DNA of 64,000 bases. It comes from Chrysophaeum taylorii (lineage: Eukaryota; Sar; Pelagophyceae; Pelagomonadales; Pelagomonadaceae). The stretch covers positions 62,001-126,000 of the forward strand of contig JAQMWT010000029.1 of the NCBI GenBank assembly GCA_029834535.1, given 5' to 3'. Positions 23,354-33,435 of this stretch are shown in pieces. The notes under the pieces were generated by a model, which did not search any database, had not been told where the DNA came from, and worked only from the letters and a program-made list of their open reading frames with translations. Made by a program: the position numbers and the translations under genes. Each line of letters begins with the position of its first letter. The first letter of the stretch is position 1.

Positions 23354-25222
23354 ATGCGGTTCTCCTACTACTGGAGGGCGGTCGTGTGGGCGTTGTGGGG
23401 GACCGTTGACGACAAGGAGAAGAGCATGAGAGGGGGCGGGCCGACCACTCCCGAGCACGAAGGGGGGTACTACGAGTCCAAGGAGGAGGAGGACGCGCTG
23501 AGGAGCGCCCAACGGGCCGCGCGCGTGTACTGCTCGGGTCCGTTGTTGGATGCGGTCCAGACCCTTCATCTGTTCGCTGATTCCAAAACCTTCGTCGACA
23601 TGCCGATGCTAGAAGATCCGGAAGCCGTTCTGGCGGCCTTCGACGCGCTCCCGACGTCGATCGACCGGAACTCGGTCGAGGCCTTCGTTTCGCGGTACTT
23701 TGGAAACGTGAGCTCGGGGCTCGAGCAGTGGACGCCGACCGACTGGTCGCCTTTTCCTCCAAAACTAGCAACCCTTGCCGAGCCGTGGAAGACGTGGGCG
23801 TTGGACCTCAACGAACGCTGGAAGGAACTCGGGCGCGTCGTGGCCGACGCGACGCGGTTGCACCCAGCGCGCTCCTCGCTCCTCGCGCCGCCCTACCCCT
23901 TCGTGGTCCCCGGCGGACGATTTCGAGAACCCTATTATTGGGACACCTACTGGATCGTCGAGGGTTTGCTCGCGTGCGACATGCCGACGACCGCTCGCCA
24001 CGCCATCTCGAATTTGCTCGAGTACGTCGATGCCTACGGCTTCGTCCCAAACGGCGGCCGCGTCTACTACCTCAATCGCAGCCAGCCCCCGCTCCTCTCG
24101 GAAATGGTGGTTGCCTACCTCGAGACGCGCCTCGACGACGACGCGCTCGCGCTCGCGCGCAAGGCCCTGCCTCGCCTCGAGAAGGAGTACGACTGGTGGA
24201 TGCGCGCCGACCACGCCGTCGCCTGCCGCGACGCCGCTGGAAACAACCACCTCCTCAACCGCTACTGGACCGACACGCGCATGCCGCGCCCGGAGTCCTA
24301 CCGCGAGGACGTCGACACGGCCCGTCGACTCCCGGAGGCCCGCCGTCCTCGATTGTACGCGGACCTCCGCGCCGCCGCCGAGTCGGGCTGGGACTTCTCG
24401 AGCCGATGGATAAACGCCTCCGACTGGGATAACGTTTCCCTCGCAAACACCGTCACAACATCCATCGTCCCGGTCGACCTCAACGCGATCATGCTCCGCT
24501 TCGAGCGCAACCTCGCCGCGCTCCACGCGTTGCTCGGATGCGGCGTGCCCTGGAATTCGGCGCGTCGCGCCGCCGGCCTCGACCCTTTCTCTTCGGAGAC
24601 AACACCCGATCCGGCGGTCTTCTTCTGCGAGGGATTTTCGACCTACGCGGCTGCCGCCCGCCGCCGCGCCCGCGCCATCCAGGCCCTCCTCTGGCGCGAC
24701 GACCTCGGCGTCTGGCGCGACCTCCACCTCGGCGATCCCGCCCGCGCCGCGACCCCCGCCGCCAGCGACTTCGCCATGCTCTGGGCTGGCGTCGCCGACA
24801 GGGACGACGACGACGCCCAGCGCACCCTCGTCTCGACCCTCCGCGCCTCGAACCTCGTCCAGCCCGGCGGCATCCTCACCTCGCTCCTCGAGACTGGACA
24901 GCAGTGGGACGCGCCCAACGCCTGGCCGCCCCTCCAGTTCCTCATCCTACGGGGCCTCGGCCGCCTCCGCGTCCCCGAGGCCGCCGCCCTCGCGCGCAAC
25001 ATCTCAACGGCCTGGCTCGACTCGAACTACGCCGCCTGGCGCGCTACGGGAAACATGTACGAGAAGTACGACGCGCACCACCCGGGCGTCGGCGGTGGTG
25101 GCGGCGAGTACCAGCCTCAACTCGGCTTTGGCTGGACCAACGGCGTCGTCCTCTCGATCCTTACGGCCTCCGACGACCTCCACGAGCCCTTAAAAAAACA
25201 ACAACAGCAGCCTTATTTATAA
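23354..25222 (+). CDS. Trehalase (glycoside hydrolase family 37)
   Basis: The protein has 622 residues. It hydrolyses alpha,alpha-trehalose to two glucose molecules. Both family signatures are present: PGGRFREPYYWDTYW and QWDAPNAWPPLQF. The early conserved DSKTFVDMP and the late glycine-rich GGGGGEYQPQLGFGWTNGV also fit. The start is ATG at 23,354 (MRFSYYWRAVVWALWG), which gives a hydrophobic N-terminus consistent with a signal peptide, so secretion or a lumenal location is likely. Length is normal for the family. A poly-Gln tail closes the protein. No introns are seen. The gene begins 143 bp after the helicase stop and converges on the permease gene at 25.8 kb. Confidence 0.93.
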   Translation: MRFSYYWRAVVWALWGTVDDKEKSMRGGGPTTPEHEGGYYESKEEEDALRSAQRAARVYCSGPLLDAVQTLHLFADSKTFVDMPMLEDPEAVLAAFDALPTSIDRNSVEAFVSRYFGNVSSGLEQWTPTDWSPFPPKLATLAEPWKTWALDLNERWKELGRVVADATRLHPARSSLLAPPYPFVVPGGRFREPYYWDTYWIVEGLLACDMPTTARHAISNLLEYVDAYGFVPNGGRVYYLNRSQPPLLSEMVVAYLETRLDDDALALARKALPRLEKEYDWWMRADHAVACRDAAGNNHLLNRYWTDTRMPRPESYREDVDTARRLPEARRPRLYADLRAAAESGWDFSSRWINASDWDNVSLANTVTTSIVPVDLNAIMLRFERNLAALHALLGCGVPWNSARRAAGLDPFSSETTPDPAVFFCEGFSTYAAAARRRARAIQALLWRDDLGVWRDLHLGDPARAATPAASDFAMLWAGVADRDDDDAQRTLVSTLRASNLVQPGGILTSLLETGQQWDAPNAWPPLQFLILRGLGRLRVPEAAALARNISTAWLDSNYAAWRATGNMYEKYDAHHPGVGGGGGEYQPQLGFGWTNGVVLSILTASDDLHEPLKKQQQQPYL

Positions 25223-25787
25223 TAAGAAAAAGATGATCCGTCCTTTGCTCGAGCTCCTGTCTTCGTCGTCGTCGTCGTCGTCGTCGTCTTCTGTGGCCTG
25301 CTCGTCGTCCCCTTTCTCTCTTTTATTATTGTATGGCGCCGCCGCTCCCCCCCCCCCCTCCTCCTCCTCCTCGTCCTACGCACGTCTTTATGGTGATTAT
25401 TATTTTTGACCCTCACCTCCATTCGGTTTGGTAGCTCGCGCGCGCCTGGATGAGGCAAGAATATAAGGCTAGCAGCACGAGATCGCATTCTCCACTATGT
25501 ACAACAACAACAACGCGCGCGCCAGAGATAGGAGTGGCTTCTCTTCTTGTGGCCGCCTTTGTTGTGTGCTGCTGCTGCTGCTGCTGCTGCTGCAAAGGAG
25601 CTTGCAGCCAATCGTTCGTCGCGCGGTCACCACCACCTCCCGCCGACTGTTTCTTTCAGCGAGGTTGTTTTGTTTCGTTTTGTTTTGCGTTGTTTTGGAC
25701 GAGAAGGAGGTAACGCTCGCGAAACAAGCAGCCGATTGCAACAACAACAAACCAAAAAAGTCAAAGGACCACGCGGGTCGGCGCGGA
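25223..25787. other. Convergent 3' intergenic stretch with simple repeats
   Basis: The 3' ends of the trehalase and permease genes face each other here. The stretch holds a GTC run (about 25,263-25,288), a C run near 25,348, a CTG run (about 25,570-25,593) and a short block of the permease 3' UTR. No gene is seen. Confidence 0.6.
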
Positions 25788-26474
25788 CTAGCGGGCGGTC
25801 GCCTCGGACCAGGAACCCCAGGTGCCGAGGGCACCGAAGAGAGCACCGAGGAGGATGGTCGCGTAGCAGGCGATGCGCGTTGGAATGGTTGTCGTGCCTG
25901 CCGCGAGGGAGACAGCGCAGGGGAATATGATGCTGATCAAGGTGGCAAAGATGGCACCGAGGAGGGAGTCGACGACGGCGAAGCCGGGGAGAGAGAGGGC
26001 AGACGCGAGGGAGAGCGCGAGGAGGCCGGCCCGGAGGATAACGGCGCGGTTGGCGCGAAAGAAGGGTCTGGGGCATCGGGGGTCTTTGAGATCGACGTCA
26101 TCGTCGTCGTCGACGAGGAGTTCCTCGATGCCGAGGGCGAGGGGCTGGAGCTCGAGGGCGAATTTAGAGACGGCAGAGACGGCGATAAATCCGCAACAGA
26201 GGGCACCGGTGGTCTCGTCGATCGCGTCGACGTCGACGGATATCTGGTCCGAGACCTGGTCCCCGAAGAGGGCGTAGCCCGCGCAGGCGACGACGCTCGA
26301 GGCGGCGAGGACGATCGCGTAGGAGACGTCGACGACTACGTCCCATTGCTCCTTGGGGTTTTGGAGCGAGTAGTAGATGGAGGGGAAGAGCGCGTGGCCG
26401 GCAAAGCAGTAGAGCACGAGGCCGAGGGCGAGGGCGCGGCTCGCGTCGGTCGGCGCAAAAGCAACCGGGGAGGC

Positions 26475-26515
<41 letters not shown>

Positions 26516-27416
26516 AAAAGAGGGCCATGCCCGCGACGACGACGACGAGCATAACGGTCGCGACCGTCCCGACGGCCGAGAACTTTGCGAGCGCGGTGAG
26601 GTCGTCGAAGGCCGTCGCTGGCGCGAGGAGGGCCGCCAGGATCCAGACGCAGCCGTTTGGCGTCGGGACCCACGCGGTGCTGCCGCCGACGACCTCGAGG
26701 AGCGCCGCGAGGTTCGCGCCGCCCATGATAAGAAAGAGGACCAGACACATAAAAAGGTCAAAGTAGAGTCCGACGGCCACGGCGACGCGGCCTCTTCGGC
26801 CGAACACGTAGAACGCGAGGTCCGGAAAGCCGCGGGCCCCACGCCTCTCGAGCTCGCGGCCGAGGAGCTTGGCCGTAAATAGCGTGGCGGCCGAGGCGAC
26901 GCTCAGAATCGCGATCGCGCCTCCGTAGCCGCCGGCGCATTTTGTCGCGTACGGAAGCGCGAGAAGCCCCGAGCCCATCAGCACGTTCGTCGTGTTCAGA
27001 ATGCCCTCCACCACCGAGGAGGTCCCGCCGCCCATGACCTTGAGCTGCTCCTCCTCTGGCACGTACTGGAGGTTCGGCGTCGTCTGCATCGCGAGCGCGC
27101 GCAGGCTCGCCTTGGCCTCGCTCAGGCTTGGCAAAGCGTCGTAGTGCGCCGGCAAGACCTCGGTCGTCATCATGCGCTCGTACACCGCCTGCCGGTCGCC
27201 GATCTCGGTGTCGGGGGTCTGGTATCCGCGGTTTAGGGGGGGAAGCCCGCGACGACGTCGCAGTAGCGTCCTCGCGCGGAGCTGCGGGTAAGGCCCCCAG
27301 TGGCTCGGCTGCGCGAGGAACGACTGCGCGCGGTTCAGGGTGCGGGGCCACATGTTCGCCACGTCGTCGGGCTTCGACCTCTCCCGATCCTTTTGTTCCT
27401 CCACCACCTCCTCCAT
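25788..27416 (-). CDS. Amino acid/auxin permease family transporter (AAAP, SLC32/36/38-like)
   Basis: The protein has 542 residues and about 11 membrane helices. The helix 1 signature is ILNTTNVLMGSGLLALPYA, the usual N-x(4-5)-G-GLL-LPYA of the AAAP family. A cytosolic N-terminus of about 120 residues comes first. A poly-Asp run (about 310-322) lies in a loop. The role is secondary amino-acid transport, either at the vacuole or at the plasma membrane; the sequence does not say which. The start MEEVVEEQKDRER at 27,416 is the first ATG. It is divergent from the coiled-coil gene at 27,538, with 121 bp between the two ATGs. It differs from the second AAAP gene at 36.6 kb, so this is not a recent tandem duplication. 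Confidence 0.88.
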
Positions 27417-27537
27417 CGGTCAGTAGGTCCGGTCGGTCAGAAGATAGGTGGAGAGAGTTGGTAGCTCACTACTCGTTTTTAGTATCCAGAAGAGAAGAGG
27501 GTAGGTATATCTATCTATCTTCTTGAGTGTGCGCTGG

Positions 27538-28863
27538 ATGGCACAGCACCAGCACCTCCGGCACCGGGCCGCCGAGCTCTGGCGGCACGTAAACAAGTGC
27601 AGCGAAGGCATGCGAGCGGCGAACCAGGTCGTCCAGCTCCTGGAGAGGGACAACGCCATGTTCGGGCTGTACCTCGAGCGCGAGGTGAAGGGCGAGCGCC
27701 CCAAAGTCGCCGCCGCCTCTGCTGCGAAAAACGCGGGCCTCGACGCGTGCGCGCAGCTCAAGCGCCGGACGAGAGATCGAGCGACCCGCGGCGATATCTG
27801 TGTCTCCCCGACGACAACCGCCGACCTCGACCGAGTTTGCCAAGCCATGCGGCCTCTCTCGCGGCCGCGCGAACGACGCCCCGTCGCGGTCAGAACCAAG
27901 GCGGAGCCCTTTGCGCTCCACGCCGCGTCGCGCAGACACGAGGTTGCGAGGCTCGAGAGCCCGCAGTTTACGGCCCGACCCCTGCCGCCGGCCTACCGCG
28001 GACCGCGGGTCGACGACCGCGACGTCGCGACCCGGACCGTCGAGTGGTACTTTCGGAAGAAAAAAGAAAGGGCAGCGGCGCGCGAGGAGCGCAAGCGCGC
28101 CGCGGTTGCGATGATGCAGCCGGCCCCCGACCTCGAGACCAGCAAGTCCTCGTGGGCCGCCGCGAAGCTCGAGGCAGCGCGCGTCGCGGACGCGCGCGCC
28201 GCGAAAGAAGCGCTCCGCGACCGCGCGGCTGCCCAACGCGACGCCTGGAAGAAGGCGCGACTCGAGGCCCAGCGCCTCGAGCTCGAGGCTCAGCGCCGCG
28301 ATCTCCAAAGAGAAAAAAATCGAGCCCCCCGCGTCCGACCGCGCCCCGACGCGCCCATCACCAGGCACACGGAGGCGACGCGCGCCGCGATTCGCGCCGC
28401 TAAGCCGACGACGCCCGAACCGCCGCCGCGCCCGGTTCCAGAGGACGACAATCCGTTTCGAGGGATCGAACCCTTGAGGCTCGACCCCAAGGTCCTCGCG
28501 CTCATCGGCGAAGACTTGCCCGCGTCGGCCCGCGAACAAACGACGACGCCGACGCCGCGACGATCGCACCCCGAAACTCCGACGGCAGGAACGATCCCCT
28601 TCTTCGACGCTCTCTCCTCCTCGGAACGCGGCCGCAAGCAGTGTCGCGACGCGCGTCTCTTTCAGCCCGCCTCCATGCGCCGCGTCACGATTGAGCCCGG
28701 CATCGTTCTTCTGACCGGCAACCTCGTCGACCCACCCTACACAGAATGTGTCATCTGCGTCCTCTTTGATCGACATCGCTTCGCCGAAACGCAGGCCGCC
28801 GACTGGTGGGAACGCCGAGGCGAGGCGCTTTGTACCGGCGACATCCCCGATCCTGCCTCATAA
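27538..28863 (+). CDS. Coiled-coil protein of unknown function
   Basis: The protein has 441 residues, starting MAQHQHLRHRAAELW at ATG 27,538. Two helical, Arg/Ala/Glu-rich regions (about 1-60 and 180-270, e.g. AAREERKRAAVAMMQ) look like coiled coils. The middle and end are Pro-rich. The C-terminal 60 residues (MRRVTIEPGIVLLTGNLVDP) look folded. No catalytic motif, signal peptide or membrane span is seen. The gene has a single exon. It is divergent from the amino-acid permease over a 121-bp promoter. A cytoskeletal or ciliary role would be a guess, so no function is assigned. Confidence 0.7.
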   Translation: MAQHQHLRHRAAELWRHVNKCSEGMRAANQVVQLLERDNAMFGLYLEREVKGERPKVAAASAAKNAGLDACAQLKRRTRDRATRGDICVSPTTTADLDRVCQAMRPLSRPRERRPVAVRTKAEPFALHAASRRHEVARLESPQFTARPLPPAYRGPRVDDRDVATRTVEWYFRKKKERAAAREERKRAAVAMMQPAPDLETSKSSWAAAKLEAARVADARAAKEALRDRAAAQRDAWKKARLEAQRLELEAQRRDLQREKNRAPRVRPRPDAPITRHTEATRAAIRAAKPTTPEPPPRPVPEDDNPFRGIEPLRLDPKVLALIGEDLPASAREQTTTPTPRRSHPETPTAGTIPFFDALSSSERGRKQCRDARLFQPASMRRVTIEPGIVLLTGNLVDPPYTECVICVLFDRHRFAETQAADWWERRGEALCTGDIPDPAS

Positions 28864-29714
28864 CTTGTACTTGAGAAAGAAAGAAAGAAAGAAAATAGGG
28901 ACACACTCCCGCGGATTCAACCTTTCATCCCTCTGGCTGCGTATGCGCGGCCGTGTGACTCTGTAGCCGGTCACCACCGGACCTATTCCGACGACGATAC
29001 CTTTGTGCCTCGCTTCAACTACGTAGCGACGACGCCACTATCCCACGAGTGGGCTGTGTGCTCCAGCACGCGCCGACGCAAGATCTCTCGTCCGCGTTTC
29101 AAAGTTGTGTTAACCCGCGCCAGTTCACAAACTCTGAGATCGTCACGAAAGCACCCACATTACTGGCACGCCCAGTACCACAATGTCGTGTCCATGTAGG
29201 GTCGCTTCGGCCGGCAACGCCGCGCACCAGATCGACAATGCAGTCGTCCTCAAAGCCTTGCAACATGTTCAGATACTCACTTCCGCGCGCACAAGGAGGG
29301 TGCTCTTGCTGCCGTGCAACAAGACAGTTGGGCGACACTCAAGTGCAACGACGATGAGTTTCCAATTAACGCGGAGGTCGGTCGTCTTACCGCCGCCGCA
29401 CGACAGAGCGCTATAGCCCACGAGTCCGCAGACGCCCAAATCTCTGCGCTTGCAAATAATACACGTCACCCTTACCGTAACCCTCCAATTGTTTTTAGAA
29501 AGCGAAATCCTTTGGTTGAAAACCTAACCCTCTCGAAGAGACCGTTCTCGGGTGATTACAAATATTGTAGTGCGTTGGCGAAACCGTCGTCGCCAGCTCA
29601 GTATATCAGTATATGCATACTAAACGGATCGCAAGAAACGGGAAGTTCAATGTGCGTCCTTGTGTCTTTCTGACGGTCTTGCGTATTTTCTTTTTACGAG
29701 CTAGAAAGAGAAAT
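28864..29714. pseudogene. Decayed coding DNA of unknown origin
   Basis: After a (gaaa)n run at 28,874-28,894 there is no intact gene. Protein-like stretches occur in the plus-strand frames, the clearest at about 29,280-29,560 (EGALAAVQQDSWATLKCNDD). They have normal amino-acid composition but no good start and frame changes upstream. Family unknown. This is probably a relic of a mobile or duplicated gene. Confidence 0.35.
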
Positions 29715-30180
29715 ACAAAAAGAGAGGCTAGGAGTGCCGCCGGTCCTGGGTGTTGCAAGTGCCCGGGGCTATATATACCCCTGTACTTCCCCATCATAGT
29801 GAAACGTGAACATCTGGGGCGAGTCAAGCATGTGTGCGAGACGGTGGGGACCCAGCAGACGACGACGCCATCTGCTTAAGATGAACGAACATCTGCGTCG
29901 GAGATGAACATCCGGTCCTGGTAAGTGAGAGCGCCCAGATGAGGGGGGTCTAGTGTGCGTGCTAGACGATGGGGCTCCAGCAGTTGGCGACGGCATCTGC
30001 TTCGAAGACACTCACACACCTCACACACTCCTTGCGGCGCAGCGGGGGGGCGGGTTCGAACGCGCGAATCACCTCGAGCGCTTTAAGGGCCCATAAGACT
30101 GCCATAACCAAAAGACAGGGGTATATATAGCCCCGGGCACTTGCAACACACCAGGACCGGCATTTCTACCCTCACCTTTT
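29715..30180. repeat. Fold-back (inverted-repeat) element with TATA-like motif in both arms
   Basis: Arms of about 66 bp at 29,717-29,784 and 30,115-30,180 are inverted copies. The core gcccggggctatatatac is identical, and the outer parts have scattered mismatches. Between the arms lies a diverged direct repeat of about 55 bp (about 29,826-29,877 and 29,951-30,002, both ending catctgctt). The flanking gaaat at 29,710-29,714 and 30,181-30,185 could be a 5-bp target duplication, but it is short and A-rich. There is no coding capacity. It resembles a MITE. Family is unknown. Confidence 0.65.
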
Positions 30181-30185
30181 GAAAT

Positions 30186-30550
30186 GACCTATATAGGGGA
30201 CGCAAGACTGCTTCGGGTGTTGTGCGTTTTTTTCGAGCGGGAAATCGGTCGATTTGGACCGGAGTTTCGCTCGGGCCTCCGAAGGGGTCCTCTTGGGCTG
30301 TCCGTGAAGGTACAAGTGACTCCGGGCGAGCCCGTATGCCTTATATATACACGATGCCTGAAGTTGGCGACTGTATGACGAGTCCAATCTCGAAGCCCTA
30401 CGTGCCGCGAGAGGTCGGAAGCGACTCAAGTCGGACGGCAGAGCGGCTCCAATACGCGAGGGGACTGTTCCTGTCCTCTCGCCGCGCTTTTCGAGTGTCG
30501 AGGTCATCACCAGAGTCATGCATATAGCTAGGCAGCGACGTTATCCTAAA
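30186..30550. other. Non-coding stretch between fold-back element and transposase relic
   Basis: Apart from tatata motifs at about 30,191 and 30,344 and a T-run near 30,228, nothing recognisable is present. Open frames on both strands are short and look random. Confidence 0.4.
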
Positions 30551-30553
30551 GAG

Positions 30554-31480
30554 TCAACGCGGATAGAATTGGCGCGTCGATCGCGCGATGGGAGGAGTGT
30601 CTGCGCTTGAGACGCGCAGTCTCTCTTTGTCGCTCGATTTTGGCGTGTTCGAACTCGGCGGTGCCCACGTCCTCCTCGCAGCGGTAGACGAGTTTGTACT
30701 CGCAGGCAACGCGAGAGAACCGCACGAGCCGGAGAGGCGGAAGCCTTTAGGGCCAATGCTGTCAAAGACGCGCTCACGTTGTCGGCGCACCATCTCACTT
30801 TCTGTTCTGGTGTTATGTTGGCGGTAGTACCGCTTTGACTGGCCCCAGCCATACTCAACGCCATCGCCGGCGAGCTCTGGGTGGATTTTGGCGACGAGAG
30901 TAGGATGTGGCCACGGTCAATAACGAGCTGCTGGAGGAGGTTGAGTTCGTTCTTGAAGTCCGGGCAATTGCCGAGGATCTCCTTGGTTGAGGTCCACGGA
31001 ACGATGTCGCCGAACTTGTCGAGCTGGTCACTGAGCGAGTGATACGCGTCCCAACGAGTGGTCGACCTCAATTAGGAACTGGTGACGAAGGTGCCAATCC
31101 TCCATGATATCGAGGACGTCCTCGACCTGAAGGAGAAAACTGTCTGACTCCCAGAAGCCTTGGTGCTGCTTGCCAACCTTGAGCGTCTAGAGAGCCGCAG
31201 ACTGGAACCACTTGACGCCGCCGCGCTCAGATAGGAAGACCTTTTCGAAGGGGGCTTGATTGTCGGATCGATCTTGAGGTCAGCATCGTTGTCGCCGTCG
31301 TCGTCTTCTTCGTCGTAAACGTCGGGATCTGTCACGTTCGTCGCTACTTGACGAAGCTTGTCAGACTTGTCACCTGAGTTGTAAAACCAGTGGAGCCGGG
31401 TTCGTGTGGAGCGCGTGTCGTCCGTGGAGGCCATCAAAAGTTGCAGGAGTGTCCAGCAGCACTTCCAGTACATGCGCTGC
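30554..31480 (-). pseudogene. Broken transposase-like gene (DDE-type, tentative)
   Basis: The minus strand carries protein-like sequence across several frames: GGVKWFQSAAL, QGFWESDSFLLQVEDVLDI, EILGNCPDFKNELNLLQQL, then SPK followed in another frame by IHPELAGDGVEYGWGQSKRY. The HPELAGDGVEYGWG block, with a Glu in a helical context and Lys/Arg after it, resembles the C-terminal catalytic-Glu region of a repetitive transposase-like family that I recall from heterokont genomes. At least one frameshift (about 30,887) and in-frame stops (about 31,070 and 31,190) break it. An Asp/Glu-rich run near 31,300 interrupts the upstream part. The DDE assignment is tentative. The gene lies between two fold-back elements that it might once have mobilised. 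Confidence 0.45.
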
Positions 31481-31688
31481 CGACATGTTGTCGCGCTCGT
31501 CAGGTCCTCAGCTAGGCGCTACCAGAGCCACGCAAAAATCAAGGGACACCGCACACTCTAACCTCTGAGACTCAATCCTTAACCCTTTTGCTTTCTCCCT
31601 TACCACTTAATTATACTCCCTAACCCTTTGATTTTACTCCTTACCACCCAACGCCCTCCGTGCTCACCAGCTCACCCTGACACGACTC

Positions 31689-31944
31689 GTGCAGGAATTT
31701 CGGAGGGTTTTGGGTTAAAACTGATATTGGATGTCAAAGTGAGGTCGAGGACGCGTCGATCGGCATCCTGGCCTAAGGCAGCGGCGACGCTGAGCAGAGT
31801 CTACAGACAACAGTAGTTTTTACTCCTAGACTAGATGTGTGCTATCGACGAATCCAGCTTAGGCCGGGATGCCGATCGACGCGTCTTTGGCCCTCCTGCA
31901 CGGCCACATAGAACTTGACACTAAACCCTCGAAAAATCCTGCAC
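31689..31944. repeat. Fold-back element, 88-bp inverted arms
   Basis: The inner arm ends are nearly perfect inverted copies: gacgcgtcgatcggcatcct at 31,749-31,768 pairs with the reverse complement of 31,866-31,885. Similarity extends outward to gtgcagg at 31,689 and cctgcac at 31,938-31,944, with lower identity in the middle. The spacer is about 81 bp. No ORF is present and no clear target duplication is seen. It looks like a MITE or a hairpin-forming non-coding locus. The 31,480-31,688 stretch to its left is AT-richer and shows no gene. Confidence 0.7.
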
Positions 31945-32097
31945 TATGTTGTTATGATTTACGGTCGAATATGCTTGTAGAACACAGCGGGGGGTGGAGT
32001 GCCAATGGCCGAATGAGGGTTTCGGGCAGGTCCTGTTTCCGACGACTCAAGGAAGGGTAAAACTTAATTTCGCGAAGGTGAAGTTCAGATCCTGACG

Positions 32098-32952
32098 ATG
32101 GCCCGAACCTCCAGCTTGGTGATCCTCCTCGCATGCAGCTTGCAGCCTGCGACGTCCTTCAATCCCTCGGATCCCTCGATTCGAATGGCAGCGCGTCATG
32201 ACGAGCTGCAAACTGCCGAGCTCGACCGGCGATCGTTGGTTGTTGGCGTTGGTGGCATGGCCTTGACGCCAGTCGCTGCGAGCGCACGCGGCCGTGGCAC
32301 GCAAGTGCGTCCTCCTTGCGGGAATTTTTTTTTTCCTACCTACATTTTTTTTTTTTTTCGCGCAGCCAGCAATGTTTCAGCGCTACTCGCCCCGAATCGT
32401 CGCGTACGGAGAGTACATCAAGTCAGACCTGCCAAAGATTGTGGAGGCGAGCGACTGGACGGCGCTTAAAGGCAGTGTGATCGCTGAGCTGAACAAGAAG
32501 AAGGGAAAGATTGGGCCGCTGTACAACGGCGAAGCTGCGATGTCGCTCTGGGCGGCAACCTACAGCGAGACAGCTCTCACCGAAAAGCAGAAGAACATGG
32601 ACGTAAGGCCCGTCGTCTGCCGCCCTAATCTTCGAGCAGGCACGGGTCGCAGTCCTCGCCGAGGCGCGAGGGAAGCTCGAAAGCATCGCACTTAAGGGAA
32701 CTGGCGAAGGCTTAAAAAAAACGGGCGGCTTCTTTGGCATTGGTGCCTCGACCGAGCCGCCGCCTCCGCCCGCCGTCCTCAAGAAGGAGGCAATGGCGGC
32801 CGTTGCCGCCGCCAAGCAGGCTTACAACGAGTGAGTGCGATCGCAGGCTCTTATACTACAGTGTAACGCCGTCTTGATCTTTCTTGCGCAGATATGTCGA
32901 CATCAATAACGCGGGCATTCCCTTTGAGATCAGACCCCTCCCCGCCATCTGA
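32098..32952 (+). CDS. Thylakoid-lumen protein, four exons (PsbQ/Psb31-like possible)
   Basis: Model: exons 32,098-32,304, 32,366-32,602, 32,640-32,830 and 32,892-32,952. All introns are GT-AG (61, 37 and 61 nt). The frame closes exactly, giving 231 residues. The N-terminus has three parts: a signal peptide (MARTSSLVILLACSLQ), then an ATSFNP motif like the heterokont ASAFAP plastid-import signal, then a twin-Arg hydrophobic segment DRRSLVVGVGGMALTPVAAS ending in an Ala-x-Ala-type site. That is targeting to the thylakoid lumen by the Tat route. The mature part of about 165 residues is helical and charged (RYSPRIVAYGEYIKSDLPK). It would fit an extrinsic photosystem II subunit of the PsbQ/Psb31 kind, but that is a guess from size and helix content. 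Confidence 0.75.
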
Positions 32953-33322
32953 GCCCATCTTAATTGCCCCCCTGTTGGTTGGTGGTGGTTCGTGTGGAGC
33001 ATGGCGAAACGACGAGGAGACCACGTCACTCGAAAATACTGCTGCGCGTGTCTTCTTGCTCACGCTATGATGATGGGACATACGTGCGGGGAGAAGAGCA
33101 AATGGCTGGGGCGGTAGGTAGGTAAGTAAGTGAGCGAGTACCTCTGGGCGCTCGCTCGCTGCGCGGTATCACGACGACAAAAAACGAGGGCGGCTTCGGG
33201 CGTTTTTGTGTTTATGTAGCTGAAAAAGGACCAATCTGCGAGCAGAGACTCGCAGAGAGCCAGTATACGTCGTCGTCGTCGTCGACGATACGAAACCGGG
33301 GGATGGTGGTAAATACGGACCA
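32953..33322. other. Convergent 3' intergenic stretch
   Basis: This lies between the stop of the lumen-protein gene and the duplicated tail of the tyrosyl-tRNA synthetase gene. It holds a (ggta)/(agta)n-like run near 33,113-33,130 and a GTC run at about 33,268-33,282. No gene is seen. Confidence 0.5.
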
Positions 33323-33435
33323 GTGCACTATTATTATTATAATAACAATAACTACAATCCTCCTTGTGGTTGTTCGCCGTGCACTATTATTATTATAATA
33401 ACAATAAAACTACAATCCTCCTTGTGGTTTTTCGT
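33323..33435. repeat. 56-bp tandem duplication covering the 3' end of the TyrRS gene
   Basis: 33,323-33,378 and 33,379-33,435 are near-identical, both starting gtgcactattattattataa. The gene-proximal copy contains the last codons and the stop of the synthetase. The distal copy repeats them outside the gene. The TA-rich part probably lies in the 3' UTR, so the poly(A) signal region may be doubled. Confidence 0.8.

Noticed and set aside
25266-26530. GTC/GAC trinucleotide runs as a CRISPR-like or regulatory array
   Set aside because: They are plain microsatellites or poly-Asp codons. No spacer-repeat structure occurs anywhere in the window.
30030-30065. Possible tRNA B box gggttcgaac
   Set aside because: No cloverleaf can be drawn around it; no acceptor stem or anticodon arm is present.
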